The notes: generated by a model not told the origin, from the sequence alone. Shown: positions 7,922 through 15,876, counted from the first letter of the stretch. The stretch is 64,000 bases of DNA from Lentzea xinjiangensis (GCF_900110955.1 NZ_FOFR01000001.1:480410-544409); one strand, 5' to 3'. Made by a program: numbers and translations.

Positions 7922-8764
7922 ATGCGCGTGCTGGCACTGCTCGACGGAACCCTCGCTGACCCCGACTCGCCGCAGATCCGCGTCGACGACCTCGGGCTGA
8001 TGCGCGGTGACGGCGTCTTCGAAACGATCCTCGTGGTCGGCGGGAAGCCCCGCGAACTGACGCCCCACCTCGACCGGCTCGACCGGTCCGCCGCCATGCT
8101 CGACATGCCGCCTCCTCCGCGCGCGGAGTTCGAGCGCGCGGTCGAGCTCGTCCTCGGCAACTGGTCGGGCGGCGCGGAGTTCGCGCTCAAGCTCGTCTAC
8201 ACCCGCGGCGTCGACGGCGGCGACGGCACGCCGACCGGGTTCGCGCTCGGCATGGAGATCGGCACGAAGGTGCTCCAGCAGCGCGCCGAGGGCCTCTCCG
8301 CCGTGACGCTCGACCGCGGCGTCGACGCCGATCTCGCCGCCCGCGCGCCGTGGCTGCTGCTGGGCGCGAAGTCGTTGTCGTACGCCGTCAACATGGCGGC
8401 CCTGCGCGAGGCCGAGCGCCGCGGCGCCGCCGAGGTCGTCTTCACGACGTCGGACGGCTCGGTGCTGGAGGGCCCGACCTCGACCGTGGTCGTGGTGCGC
8501 GGCAAGACGCTCGTCACGCCGCCGTCCGAGCTCGGCATCCTGCCCGGCACCACGCAGTACGCGCTGTTCCGCGCCGCCGAGCGCGCCGGCTGGACCGTGC
8601 TCGTGGAGCCGATCAAGGCCGACGAGCTCTACGACGCCGAGGGCGTGTTCCTCGCGTCCAGCGTCCGCAAGATCACGCGGGTGACCGTGCTGGACGGCAA
8701 GCAGCTACCCGACTCGTCCGCCCTGCTGACCGAGCTGCAGGACCTGTACGAGTCCGAGTACTGA
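7922..8764 (+). CDS. pabC: Aminodeoxychorismate lyase / class IV aminotransferase
   Basis: PLP-dependent class IV fold enzyme, 280 residues. It most likely releases p-aminobenzoate and pyruvate from 4-amino-4-deoxychorismate for folate synthesis. Visible features are the N-terminal GLMRGDGVFET, the PLP lysine in LLGAKSLSYAVNM, the EGPTSTVVVV segment after the TSDGSVLE turn, and LGILPGTTQ, which binds the cofactor phosphate. A branched-chain or D-amino-acid aminotransferase activity is an alternative within the same family. Its divergence from fur-ygfZ links it to a folate-binding protein, in agreement with the pabC call. Confidence 0.82.
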   Translation: MRVLALLDGTLADPDSPQIRVDDLGLMRGDGVFETILVVGGKPRELTPHLDRLDRSAAMLDMPPPPRAEFERAVELVLGNWSGGAEFALKLVYTRGVDGGDGTPTGFALGMEIGTKVLQQRAEGLSAVTLDRGVDADLAARAPWLLLGAKSLSYAVNMAALREAERRGAAEVVFTTSDGSVLEGPTSTVVVVRGKTLVTPPSELGILPGTTQYALFRAAERAGWTVLVEPIKADELYDAEGVFLASSVRKITRVTVLDGKQLPDSSALLTELQDLYESEY

Positions 8765-8860
8765 GCACCAGGGGTACCGGGCACCGGGGTGCCGGGCCCG
8801 GCGCGGCGACCGACGGGAAGCCGCACCGGGGTGCCGCCGGACGCCGGTGCTCTCCGGCCC

Positions 8861-9811
8861 TCAGATCGACCTGAGGACCCGGACGCGGTCGGCGATGGCC
8901 CGCCGGGCGACGTCGGAGTCGAAGGCGATGGAGTCGAACTCGTGCGGGGCACCGGGGTGCAGGTGGAACTCCACGGGCACCCCGGCGCGGCTGAGCTTCG
9001 TCGCGTAGGCCAGGTCCTCGTCGCGGAAGACGTCGAGCTGACCGACCTCCAGGTACGCCGGTGGCAGTCCGGTCGCGTCCTCGAGCCGGGCCGGGGCCGC
9101 GGTGGCCGGGACGTCGGGCCCGCCGGCGGCTTCGCCGAGCAGCGCGGGCCACGCGGTCAGGTTGTCGTCGTAGGACCACACCGCGTACGGCGCGATGTGC
9201 GGGTCCACCTCGGTGGTGCGGTCGTCGAGCATCGGCATGATCAGAACCTGCCGGGCGATCCCCGGCCCGCCGCGGTCGCGGGCGAGGATCGTCAGCGCGG
9301 CCGCCATGCCGCCACCGGCGCTGTCGCCCATCACGCCGATCCGGTCCGGGTCGACGCCCAGCTCGGCGGCGTGCCCGTGCAGCCAGCGCAGCGCCGCGTA
9401 GGCGTCCTCGAGCGGGGTCGGGAAGGGGTGCTCGGGCGCGCGGCGGTACTCGACGGACAGCATCGGCACGCCGCTCGCGGACACGTACCGGGAGACCGGC
9501 CCGTCGAACAGGTCGACGTGGCCGAAGATGTACCCGCCGCCGTGGAAGAACAGCACGGCCGAACCCGGTGCCGAGCCTTCCTTGGCGTACCAGCGCATCG
9601 CGATCCGCGCGCCGTCGTCCGCGATGGCGTGGTGGTCGGTGGTGACCACGTCCGCCGGGATCGGCTGGGCCGTCCCGGCGGCGCCGATGATCGGCTCCCA
9701 CACGGCCCTGCGCGCCTCGACGTCGCCCACGGCCGGCGGGGTGGCGTCCGCCATCGCGCCCGCCATCGGGGCCAGCGCGGTGGCGATCTCGGGATCCAGT
9801 CCGAGTGACAT
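8861..9811 (-). CDS. Alpha/beta hydrolase, HSL-type esterase
   Basis: A 316-residue esterase of the hormone-sensitive lipase class. The oxyanion motif HGGGYIFG and the nucleophile elbow GDSAGG are both present, with an acid residue around VGQLDVFRDED and the catalytic histidine in HPGAPHEF. There is no signal peptide, so it is cytosolic. It lies 24 bp downstream of the quinone oxidoreductase on the same strand, so both are probably transcribed from the operator-bearing promoter near 10.8 kb. The natural ester is unknown. Confidence 0.88.
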   Translation of the reverse strand: MSLGLDPEIATALAPMAGAMADATPPAVGDVEARRAVWEPIIGAAGTAQPIPADVVTTDHHAIADDGARIAMRWYAKEGSAPGSAVLFFHGGGYIFGHVDLFDGPVSRYVSASGVPMLSVEYRRAPEHPFPTPLEDAYAALRWLHGHAAELGVDPDRIGVMGDSAGGGMAAALTILARDRGGPGIARQVLIMPMLDDRTTEVDPHIAPYAVWSYDDNLTAWPALLGEAAGGPDVPATAAPARLEDATGLPPAYLEVGQLDVFRDEDLAYATKLSRAGVPVEFHLHPGAPHEFDSIAFDSDVARRAIADRVRVLRSI

Positions 9812-9835
9812 GGTGTGCTCCTGCCCGGTGAGGCG

Positions 9836-10780
9836 TCAGACGCCGGAGACGAGGAAGACGACCTTGCCGCGGACCTCGCCGGACGCGGCCTGGGCGTGGA
9901 TCGCCGGCACCTCGGTCAGCGGCACCCGCCGCGCCACGTCGACCCGCAGCTCGCCGGAGTCGACCAGGGCCGCGAGCTTCGCGAGCTGCTCGGCGTCGCT
10001 GCGGACGTAGAGGTTGATGCCGCGCACGTCGCGGTCCTCGTCGGACGGTGCGGGCATCCAGATCGTCGTGTTGACGACCACTCCACCGGGCCGGACCACC
10101 GCGACCAGCCCGTTCAGGACCGCCGGGTCGACCGGCGCGAGGTTGAGCACGAGGTCGACCTGCTCGGTCACCGCCGAGAGCACGCTGGTGGTGGTGTGGT
10201 CGACGACCTCGTCGGCACCGGCGGACCTGACCGCTTCTGCGCTGCGCGGGCTGGCCGTGGCGATCACGTGGGCACCGGCCTGCTTGGCGAGCTGGACGGC
10301 GTAGCCGCCGACCGGTCCGCCCGCGCCGTTGACGAGCACGCGCTGCCCTGCCTCCAGCCGGCCGTGGTCGAAGAGCGCCTGGAGGGCGGTGAGGCCCACC
10401 ACCGGCAACGCGGCGGCGTCGGCCAGCGGGATGCCCTTGGGTGCCCGGGCCAGCACGGCCGCCGGTGCGATGACGTACTCGGCCGCGGCGCCGGGCTTCG
10501 TCATCGGCAGGAAGCCGATGACCTCGTCCCCGACCGCGAGGCCCTCGACGCCCTCGCCCAGCGCGTCGACCGTGCCGGCGACGTCGAGGCCGGGGGTGTG
10601 CGGCAGCTCGACCGGGATCGGGCCCTGCATGACGCCCAGGCGGATGTTGCCCTCGACCGGGTTGAACGTCGTGGCCGCGACGCGGACCAGGACCTCTCCG
10701 GCGGCGGGGACCGGCTGCTCGACGTCCTCGTAGCGCAGGACCTCTGGGCTGCCGAACTCGTGGAAGCGCACTGCCTTCAT
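9836..10780 (-). CDS. NADPH:quinone oxidoreductase-like MDR protein
   Basis: Zinc-free medium-chain dehydrogenase/reductase, 314 residues. It starts with MKAVRFHEFGSPEVL and carries the MDR core HTPGLDVAGTVDALGEGV, GDEVIGF and a Rossmann motif VNGAGGPVGGYAVQLAKQ. No structural zinc cysteines are seen, which puts it in the quinone oxidoreductase branch. ATG 10780 is chosen from homology and the GGAGAG just upstream; the longer frame to 10972 crosses the operator region. It is expected to reduce quinones or electrophiles with NADPH and is likely inducible through the dyads at 10800-10853. Confidence 0.88.
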   Translation of the reverse strand: MKAVRFHEFGSPEVLRYEDVEQPVPAAGEVLVRVAATTFNPVEGNIRLGVMQGPIPVELPHTPGLDVAGTVDALGEGVEGLAVGDEVIGFLPMTKPGAAAEYVIAPAAVLARAPKGIPLADAAALPVVGLTALQALFDHGRLEAGQRVLVNGAGGPVGGYAVQLAKQAGAHVIATASPRSAEAVRSAGADEVVDHTTTSVLSAVTEQVDLVLNLAPVDPAVLNGLVAVVRPGGVVVNTTIWMPAPSDEDRDVRGINLYVRSDAEQLAKLAALVDSGELRVDVARRVPLTEVPAIHAQAASGEVRGKVVFLVSGV

Positions 10781-10795
10781 GACGACTCTCCTTGT

Positions 10796-10858
10796 CTTTG
10801 CTTCGAACTCGAAGCATCTGGAACTGAGGTTAGACCTGCTTCCAATTCGAAGCAAAGT
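10796..10858 (-). promoter_or_regulatory. Double dyad operator upstream of the MDR reductase
   Basis: Two 16-bp palindromes, GCTTCGAACTCGAAGC (10800-10815, perfect arms) and GCTTCCAATTCGAAGC (10838-10853), have centres 38 bp apart. The pair is also an inverted repeat as a whole: 10797-10815 mirrors 10838-10856 with two mismatches. The arrangement immediately 5' of the reductase start fits binding by a dimeric MarR-, HxlR- or TetR-type repressor; no such gene is adjacent. The nearby XRE regulator is a possible but unproven partner. Confidence 0.6.
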
Positions 10859-11031
10859 GACGTGCGGCACCTGCCCGGCGAGAAGGCGTCCGACCGCGGG
10901 CGTCGAGAAGCCGCACGACCAGGCCGGTGCGGATCTGCGCCTTCGGCGCTCGAACGTGTCGACGAGCAGCACCGCGCCCGGTTCGACGCACGTCGATCAA
11001 CACGGGCTCAGCATCACCCGCCGCGGTGCGG

Positions 11032-11886
11032 TCAGCCTGGGCCTGCTTGGCCCACCCTGATGACGGTGGGTCCGGTGACGGCTCGGACGACCTCACCGAG
11101 TCGTCCCTCGTCCGCCGAGCCCGGTGCCGCGGTGAGGATCACCGCCATCAGGCCGTCGTCGGGAACGTCGAGCAGCGTGCCGTCGAGCGCGATGTCACCG
11201 ACTCCCGGATGGCGGAACACGGCCCGATTCTCATAAGTGGCAACGTTGCTCGGCGCCCGCCACAGCTCGTCGAACGACCGGCTCGTGGTCCGCAGCTCGT
11301 CGACGAGCTCGGCGAGCGGCTCGTCAGCGGGATGACGCAGGCCCGTTCGGTGCAACCGGGCGGCGAGCATCGCCTGGAACTGCGCCGCTCGGTCGTCGGT
11401 GCGGCTGATCTCGCGGTGCGCGTTGCAGAACGTGCGCCAGGCGACGTTCCAGTCCCGGGCCTGCCCCGTCGGTGATCCCGCTCCCAGCGCCATCCACGCG
11501 CTGTTGACGGCGACCACGTTCCACGCCGCGTCGCACAGGAACACGGGGGTGTCGGCGAACCGCTCCAGCAACCTCGTCGACGCCGGCCCTGCCTCGCTCG
11601 GCACCCGGCCGTGCACCGCGGCGTACCCGGCCAGCGCGCAGAGCCTCTCGTGCTCCGCCGCGCTCACCCGCAACGCGCGGGCGATGGCGTTCACCACGGC
11701 GGCCGACGGGTGGCGGCGGCCCTGTTCCAGCCGCCGCACGTAGTCCGCGGACACCCCGGCCAGCTCGGCGAGCTCCTCCCGCCGCACCCCGCGGGCCCGC
11801 CGCGCGCCGGACGGCAGCCCGATCGCGGCCGGCTTGGTGTTCTCCCTCAGCCGGCGCACCTCCACGCCGAGATCGTGCAAGGCCAT
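11032..11886 (-). CDS. XRE family regulator with MmyB-like ligand-binding domain
   Basis: A 284-residue regulator: an N-terminal helix-turn-helix (REELAELAGVSADYVRRLEQG, about residues 35-58) and a C-terminal PAS-like MmyB domain (FLCDAAWNVVAVNSAW) that in relatives binds a small hydrophobic ligand. Such proteins in actinomycetes typically repress an adjacent reductase gene. ATG 11886 begins MALHDLGVEVRRLR; an ATG at 11925 is possible but adds a poorly conserved tail. About 250 bp separate it from the MDR gene on the same strand, and that gap contains no convincing gene. Confidence 0.85.
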   Translation of the reverse strand: MALHDLGVEVRRLRENTKPAAIGLPSGARRARGVRREELAELAGVSADYVRRLEQGRRHPSAAVVNAIARALRVSAAEHERLCALAGYAAVHGRVPSEAGPASTRLLERFADTPVFLCDAAWNVVAVNSAWMALGAGSPTGQARDWNVAWRTFCNAHREISRTDDRAAQFQAMLAARLHRTGLRHPADEPLAELVDELRTTSRSFDELWRAPSNVATYENRAVFRHPGVGDIALDGTLLDVPDDGLMAVILTAAPGSADEGRLGEVVRAVTGPTVIRVGQAGPG

Positions 11887-11953
11887 GCCCCCAGTGTCCC
11901 CTGTGGAGGGAAGGCGGAGGAGCACCGGCGGCCCCTGATCGCGCGGTGGGGTC

Positions 11954-12805
11954 TCAGCCGACCGGCCGGAAGGTGACGACCGTTCCCGGCCGGGCCTGGC
12001 CGAGGAACCTCAGGTGGTCGTGGTCGACGACGCCGATGACGGGATAGCCGCCGGTGGTCGGGTGGTCGTTGAGGAAGACCACGGGCTGACCGTCCGGTGG
12101 CACCTGGACCGCGCCGGTGACCATGCCCTCGCTGGGGATCTCCCCGTCGCGCCGGGTCAGCGCGGTGCCGTGCAGCCGGGCGCCCACCCGGTTGCTGCGG
12201 TCCGACACCGTCCAGCTCCCCCGCCGGAGCTGGGTTTCCGCGTCGGCGAACCAGTCGTCGCGCGGGCCGAGCCGGAGCGGGAGCTGGAGCCGGTGCGGGG
12301 CGTGGTGCGGCGGCACCACGTCCGCGCCGCACGCAGGGCCCGGGCTGCCGAGCGGGAGGACGTCGTCGTCCCGCAGCGGGTCCGGCCCGATCCCGGACAA
12401 CAGGTCGGTGGAGCGGCTGCCGAGCTCCTCCGGCACGTCGACGCCGCCGGAGAGCGCGAGGTAGGAGCGCAGGCCGGTCCGCGGGGTGCCGATCTCCAGG
12501 ACGTCCCCCGCTCCGAGGTGGAGCGGGTGGTGCGAGTCGGCGAGCGCGCCGTTGACGCGCACCTCGACCGACGGCCCGGTGACGGCGGCCGTGCAGCTCG
12601 CGCCGGCGCGGACCGCGAGCCCGCCCAGCAGCAGCTCCAGGCAGGCCGCTCCCTCCCGGTTGCCGACGAGCCGGTTGGCCAGCTTGAGCGAGTGCGGGTC
12701 GACGGCGCCGGAGGGCGGGACGCCCAGGTGCGCGTGGCCGGGCCGGCCGAGGTCCTGGACGAGCGCCTGCGGGCCCGTCCTGACGATCGTGACGGTGCGG
12801 CTCAC
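11954..12805 (-). CDS. pxpC: 5-oxoprolinase subunit PxpC (biotin-dependent carboxyltransferase-like)
   Basis: The PxpABC complex hydrolyses 5-oxoproline (pyroglutamate) to glutamate with ATP. PxpC shows the family opening VRTGPQALVQDLGRPGHAHLGVP, then SGAVDPHSLKLANRLVGN, AAVTGPSVEV, LALSGGVDVP, and the late GEIPSEGMVTGAVQVPPDGQPV. Length is 283 residues. The GTG at 12805 overlaps the pxpB stop in GTGA (12802-12805), so the two subunits are translationally coupled. PxpA (LamB/YcsF family) would be expected in the same cluster but is absent on either side. Confidence 0.9.
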   Translation of the reverse strand: MSRTVTIVRTGPQALVQDLGRPGHAHLGVPPSGAVDPHSLKLANRLVGNREGAACLELLLGGLAVRAGASCTAAVTGPSVEVRVNGALADSHHPLHLGAGDVLEIGTPRTGLRSYLALSGGVDVPEELGSRSTDLLSGIGPDPLRDDDVLPLGSPGPACGADVVPPHHAPHRLQLPLRLGPRDDWFADAETQLRRGSWTVSDRSNRVGARLHGTALTRRDGEIPSEGMVTGAVQVPPDGQPVVFLNDHPTTGGYPVIGVVDHDHLRFLGQARPGTVVTFRPVG

Positions 12806-13389
12806 GCGACCACGAACCTGACCAGGTCGCCGGGCTGCAGCAGCGCCGGGGTCTCGGCCCCTGGGTCGAACAGGGTGATCTCGGTGCGGCCGATCAGCCG
12901 CCAGCCGCCCGGTGTCGCCCTGGGGTACGCGGCGGTGAACTCGCCGGCGATCCCGACCGAGCCACGGGGCACCTTGGTGCGCGGGGAGTCGAGCCGGGGC
13001 TGCCGCAGGACCTCCGGCAACCCGGTCAGGTAGCCGAAGCCGGGGGCGAAGCCGCAGAAAGCGACCTCGTAGGAGGCCTGCGTGTGCAGCTTCACGACCT
13101 CGTCCGGGGTGATTCCGGCGGTTCGCGCGACCAAGTCGAGGTCCGGGCCGTCGTAGGTGACGGGGATGGTGACCTCGCGCGGGTGCGCGGCGGGCACCTC
13201 GGTCAGGTCGACGTCCTCGAGGACCTTCCTGACCTCGGTGAGCGCGCCCTTGACCAGGACCGTCCGCGCGGCGGGGACCAGTTCCTCGATCCCTGGCAGG
13301 CCCTGGAGGGCCGCGCGCACGGCGGCGACCTCCGTCAGTGAGTCGACCTCGACGAGGAGGGCGTCGGTTCCGCAGCGCCGCAGCAGCAT
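12802..13389 (-). CDS. pxpB: 5-oxoprolinase subunit PxpB
   Basis: A 195-residue protein of the KipI/PxpB family, with the characteristic FCGFAPGFGYLTGLP loop, a preceding THR/LHTQASYEVAF helix, and the C-terminal GGWRLIGRTEITLFDP and LLQPGDLVRFV. It is the first gene of a two-gene operon and is preceded by a 17-bp palindrome (13414-13430) likely to be its operator. In Bacillus the paralog KipI inhibits a sporulation kinase, but pairing with pxpC argues for the metabolic role here. Confidence 0.9.
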   Translation of the reverse strand: MLLRRCGTDALLVEVDSLTEVAAVRAALQGLPGIEELVPAARTVLVKGALTEVRKVLEDVDLTEVPAAHPREVTIPVTYDGPDLDLVARTAGITPDEVVKLHTQASYEVAFCGFAPGFGYLTGLPEVLRQPRLDSPRTKVPRGSVGIAGEFTAAYPRATPGGWRLIGRTEITLFDPGAETPALLQPGDLVRFVVA

Positions 13390-13413
13390 GCGCCCATGTT
13401 ACGGGGAATCGTG

Positions 13414-13430
13414 GGATTGTTGAACAATCC
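13414..13430 (-). promoter_or_regulatory. Palindromic operator in the pxpB promoter
   Basis: GGATTGTTGAACAATCC is a perfect 8-bp inverted repeat around one base, located 25 bp before the pxpB start. A short palindrome with a TTGTTGAACAA-type core is in the style of GntR/FadR-family operators, but no GntR gene lies next to the operon, so the cognate regulator is unknown. Confidence 0.6.
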
Positions 13431-13439
13431 GACACGCCA

Positions 13440-13474
13440 GATCGTTCACCGGCCCGGTGGCGCGGTGAACGATC
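13440..13474 (-). terminator. Hairpin 3' of the nitrobindin gene
   Basis: Perfect 12-bp arms GATCGTTCACCG (13440-13451) and CGGTGAACGATC (13463-13474) with an 11-nt loop. It begins 12 bp beyond the nitrobindin stop codon. No T-tract is present, as is common in GC-rich actinomycetes. Confidence 0.6.
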
Positions 13475-13486
13475 CCGTGGCTTCGG

Positions 13487-14110
13487 TCAGCCCACGACGC
13501 GCTTGAGGTGCGCGGACGTGTGCGGCTGCATCTCCTGGCCCATCATCGCGCGCTCCTCGACGTACGCGAGGTCGCCGTTGTTGACGATGCCGTACAGGCG
13601 CTGCGAGGCCTTGACGTCCTTGGCGGTGGCGGTGCGGATGACCGCGTCCGTCTCGAACTCCCAGGACGTCTGGGTGCGCACCTTGCCGTAGTACAGCTCG
13701 ACGATGCCCGTGTTGTGGGTGAGCAACAGCTCGATCGTGTCGTCCGCCTGAGGACGCCAGAAACCCTGCTCCCTGGCCGCCGGGCGGATCACCTCGCCGG
13801 CCTCGTTCAGCAGCCAGGACCGCGCCTCGTAGACGAGGAACGGACGGCCGTCGTGGGCGAAGGTGATCTGCTGGCCGAAGCGGAACGGGCCGTCGATCGT
13901 CGGGTAGACGACCTCCCCCTCGCCCCTCCACACACCCACCAGGGGCAGGACCGCCAGGAGGGCGTCGTTGAGGTTCGCGCCCTCGCGCAGGTTCGCCGTG
14001 TCGCCCGGGATGGGCATGTCGGTGAACTGCGGGAGGTTGCGCTCCCTGGTCGCCGCTGCTCGTTCTTCGGCCAGGCGGATCGCCTCGTCGCCGCTGCCCG
14101 GGATGGTCAT
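13487..14110 (-). CDS. Nitrobindin / peroxynitrite isomerase (FABP-like heme protein)
   Basis: A 207-residue beta-barrel heme protein of the nitrobindin/THAP4 C-terminal domain type, which isomerises peroxynitrite to nitrate through ferric heme. Evidence is the N-terminal barrel motif LVGVWRGEGEV (GxWxGxG), FGQQITFAHDGRPFL, and a C-terminal histidine in HTSAHLKRV, the expected proximal ligand. ATG 14110 is chosen because the longer frame to 14587 crosses an inverted-repeat region. The ATG overlaps the stop of a tiny upstream membrane ORF (ATGA). M. tuberculosis Rv0813c is, from memory, the equivalent in this gene order. Confidence 0.88.
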   Translation of the reverse strand: MTIPGSGDEAIRLAEERAAATRERNLPQFTDMPIPGDTANLREGANLNDALLAVLPLVGVWRGEGEVVYPTIDGPFRFGQQITFAHDGRPFLVYEARSWLLNEAGEVIRPAAREQGFWRPQADDTIELLLTHNTGIVELYYGKVRTQTSWEFETDAVIRTATAKDVKASQRLYGIVNNGDLAYVEERAMMGQEMQPHTSAHLKRVVG

Positions 14111-14205
14111 CGCTGGTCGGAGTAGAGGCGGTAGACGACGTAGCCGGCGAACCACATGACGGCGATCGTCACTAGCACGAGGAGTCCGGTGAAGATGTGT
14201 TCCAC
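14107..14205 (-). CDS. Putative 32-residue single-pass membrane protein
   Basis: A GTG at 14205 opens a frame of about 32 codons whose product starts VEHIFTGLLVLVTIAVMWF and ends YRLYSDQR: one hydrophobic helix with a basic tail. Its stop codon overlaps the nitrobindin start in ATGA, a coupling arrangement typical of real genes. The Shine-Dalgarno (GGAGA) is rather far upstream, so the start is uncertain. Function unknown. Confidence 0.45.
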   Translation of the reverse strand: MEHIFTGLLVLVTIAVMWFAGYVVYRLYSDQR

Positions 14206-14487
14206 GGGGATGAGGATATCTCTCCGGGGTTGACGTGCAGTGTTCTGGTGGTGCAGGACACCGGGGGGGTGCGGTTTCAGGGCGCGGGGTCGGCCGGCTT
14301 GCGTTTGGCGGGTCGGGTGCCTGTTTCAGGCGCGGGGCTCCGCCCCGGACCCCGCCAATCTGATCCAGGACCGGGCCAGCGCCGCTCTTGGGCTGATGGC
14401 ACGCCTGTTGCTTTGGGCGGCTTGCTGTTGCGTGGGTGCTTGGGGTGTGGCGTGGTCCCGGCACGAGTCGCACCAGAGGCAGCCACA

Positions 14488-14544
14488 CCTGGGGATGGGT
14501 GTCAAACGGACGAAAAGCGTGTCCGTTTGACACCCATCCCCAGG
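14488..14544. repeat. Perfect 24-bp inverted repeat inside a larger nested dyad
   Basis: Arms 14488-14511 and 14521-14544 are exact reverse complements (24 of 24) separated by 9 nt. Outside them, 14448-14470 and 14564-14586 are again near-perfect inverted copies (about 22 of 23), making a nested cruciform of roughly 140 bp. A GC-rich segment around 14330-14350 (GGGGCTCCGCCCCGGACC) is of a type scattered between genes in actinomycete genomes. The unit looks like a REP- or MITE-like palindromic element. The gap 14206-14726 holds no gene that I can support. Confidence 0.75.
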
Positions 14545-14680
14545 CGCGGCAAAGGCTTCGGCACGACTCGTGACGGGACCACGCCACCCGCCTCGTGTGG
14601 GGAAGACGCTCGCCTTCGGCTTCGCGTGGCTCGCCTGCGGCGTCGCGGGGCGGGGGCTCGGCTTCGCCTTCGCGTGCGAA

Positions 14681-14709
14681 GGCCCCGGCGGTGTGTCACC
14701 GCCGGGGCC
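14681..14709 (-). terminator. Hairpin terminator of the DUF1416 operon
   Basis: GGCCCCGGCGGTG (14681-14693), a 3-nt loop and the perfect complement (14697-14709) form a 13-bp GC-only stem. It starts 17 bp after the DUF1416 stop codon and is placed to end the DUF4395-sulfurtransferase-DUF1416 transcript. Confidence 0.75.
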
Positions 14710-14726
14710 TGTTGCGTGCTCCGGGG

Positions 14727-15026
14727 TCAGGCGACCGCGATTTCCACCGCGTGCACGCCGGGGCCGTCGGCCGACACGTCGGCCTGGCCGTTGCCGGTCC
14801 TGTGCAGGGCCCGGACGGTCCAGCTGCCCGGTGCCGCGAAGAAGCGGAAGTCGCCCTCCGGGGAGGAGACGACCTCGGCGGTGAACTCGCCGGTCGAGTC
14901 CAGCAGGCGGACGAAGGCGCCGCCTACCGGGGTGCCTGCGGAGAGGACCTTGCCCTCGAGGACCGTTTCCGACGTCGAGACGTCGATCGTGCCGCCCTGG
15001 ACGGGGGCGCCGCAGCCGTCGCTCAT
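14727..15026 (-). CDS. DUF1416 protein (SseC-like), sulfurtransferase partner
   Basis: A 99-residue protein with a single Ig-/carboxypeptidase-regulatory-like beta domain: VLEGKVLSAGTPVGGAFVRL and GSWTVRALHRTG. It contains a conserved N-terminal cysteine (SDGCGAP). The family is almost always next to a thiosulfate sulfurtransferase in Actinobacteria (sseC2 beside cysA2 in M. tuberculosis). The gene begins 4 bp after the sulfurtransferase stop, so it is co-transcribed and probably co-translated. A supporting role in sulfur transfer is inferred from context only. Confidence 0.88.
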   Translation of the reverse strand: MSDGCGAPVQGGTIDVSTSETVLEGKVLSAGTPVGGAFVRLLDSTGEFTAEVVSSPEGDFRFFAAPGSWTVRALHRTGNGQADVSADGPGVHAVEIAVA

Positions 15027-15030
15027 GGGA

Positions 15031-15876
15031 TCAGGCCTCCTTGCCGGAACCGAGTTCGATCGGCACGCCGATCAGCGAGCCGTACTCCGTCCAAGAACCG
15101 TCGTAGTTCTTGACGTCTTCGTAGCCGAGCAGCTCGCGCAGGGCGAACCAGGTGTGCGAGGAGCGCTCGCCGATGCGGCAGTAGGCGATGGTCTTGCGGG
15201 AGCCGTCGAAGCCCGCTTCGGCGTAGAGCGCGCGGAGCTCCTCGTCGGACTTGAAGGTGCCGTCCTCGTTGGCCGCCTTGCTCCACGGGACGTTGACCGC
15301 GGACGGGATGTGGCCGCCGCGCTGGGCCTGCTCCTGCGGGAGGTGGGCCGGGGCGAGGAGCTTGCCGGAGAACTCGTCGGGGGAGCGGACGTCGACGAGG
15401 TTCTTGTTGCCGATGGCGTCGACGACCTCGTCGCGGAAGGCGCGGATCGAGAGGTCCTGCTCCTTCGCCTGGTAGGTGGTCGCCTCGCGGGTGACCTCCT
15501 CCTTGTCCAGGGGGCGGCCGTCGAGCTCCCACTTCTTGCGGCCGCCGTCGAGCAGCTTCACGTTCTCGTGGCCGTAGAGCTTGAAGTACCAGTAGGCGTA
15601 GGCCGCGAACCAGTTGTTGTTGCCGCCGTAGAGGACGACGGTGTCGTCGTTGGAGATGCCCTTGGCCGAGAGCAGCTTCTCGAAGCCCTCGCGGTCGACG
15701 AAGTCGCGGCGGACCGGGTCCTGGAGGTCGTTCTTCCAGTCGATCTTCACGGCGCCGGGGATGTGCCCGCCGTCGTACGCGGTGGTGTCCTCGTCGACCT
15801 CCGCGAAGACGACGCCGGGCGTCTGGAGGTTCTCCTCGGACCAGGCGGCCGAGACCAGCACGTTCTCACGGCTCAT
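15031..15876 (-). CDS. Thiosulfate sulfurtransferase (tandem rhodanese, CysA/SseA type)
   Basis: Two rhodanese domains in 281 residues: an inactive N-terminal one (VVFAEVDEDTTAYDGGHIPGAVKIDW) and a catalytic C-terminal one with the persulfide cysteine in YCRIGERSSHTW. It transfers sulfane sulfur from thiosulfate or similar donors to cyanide or protein thiols. It is the middle gene of the operon DUF4395-sulfurtransferase-DUF1416, preceded by a cysteine-rich leader peptide, which suggests induction at low cysteine supply. Confidence 0.92.
   Translation of the reverse strand: MSRENVLVSAAWSEENLQTPGVVFAEVDEDTTAYDGGHIPGAVKIDWKNDLQDPVRRDFVDREGFEKLLSAKGISNDDTVVLYGGNNNWFAAYAYWYFKLYGHENVKLLDGGRKKWELDGRPLDKEEVTREATTYQAKEQDLSIRAFRDEVVDAIGNKNLVDVRSPDEFSGKLLAPAHLPQEQAQRGGHIPSAVNVPWSKAANEDGTFKSDEELRALYAEAGFDGSRKTIAYCRIGERSSHTWFALRELLGYEDVKNYDGSWTEYGSLIGVPIELGSGKEA

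Noticed and set aside
8673..10817. Minus-strand open frame of 714 codons across esterase and reductase genes
   Set aside because: It runs in another frame through two recognised genes on the same strand and has shadow composition.
10830..11031. Small regulator gene between the reductase and the XRE gene
   Set aside because: Short frames on both strands lack a ribosome site, a recognisable fold and normal codon pattern.
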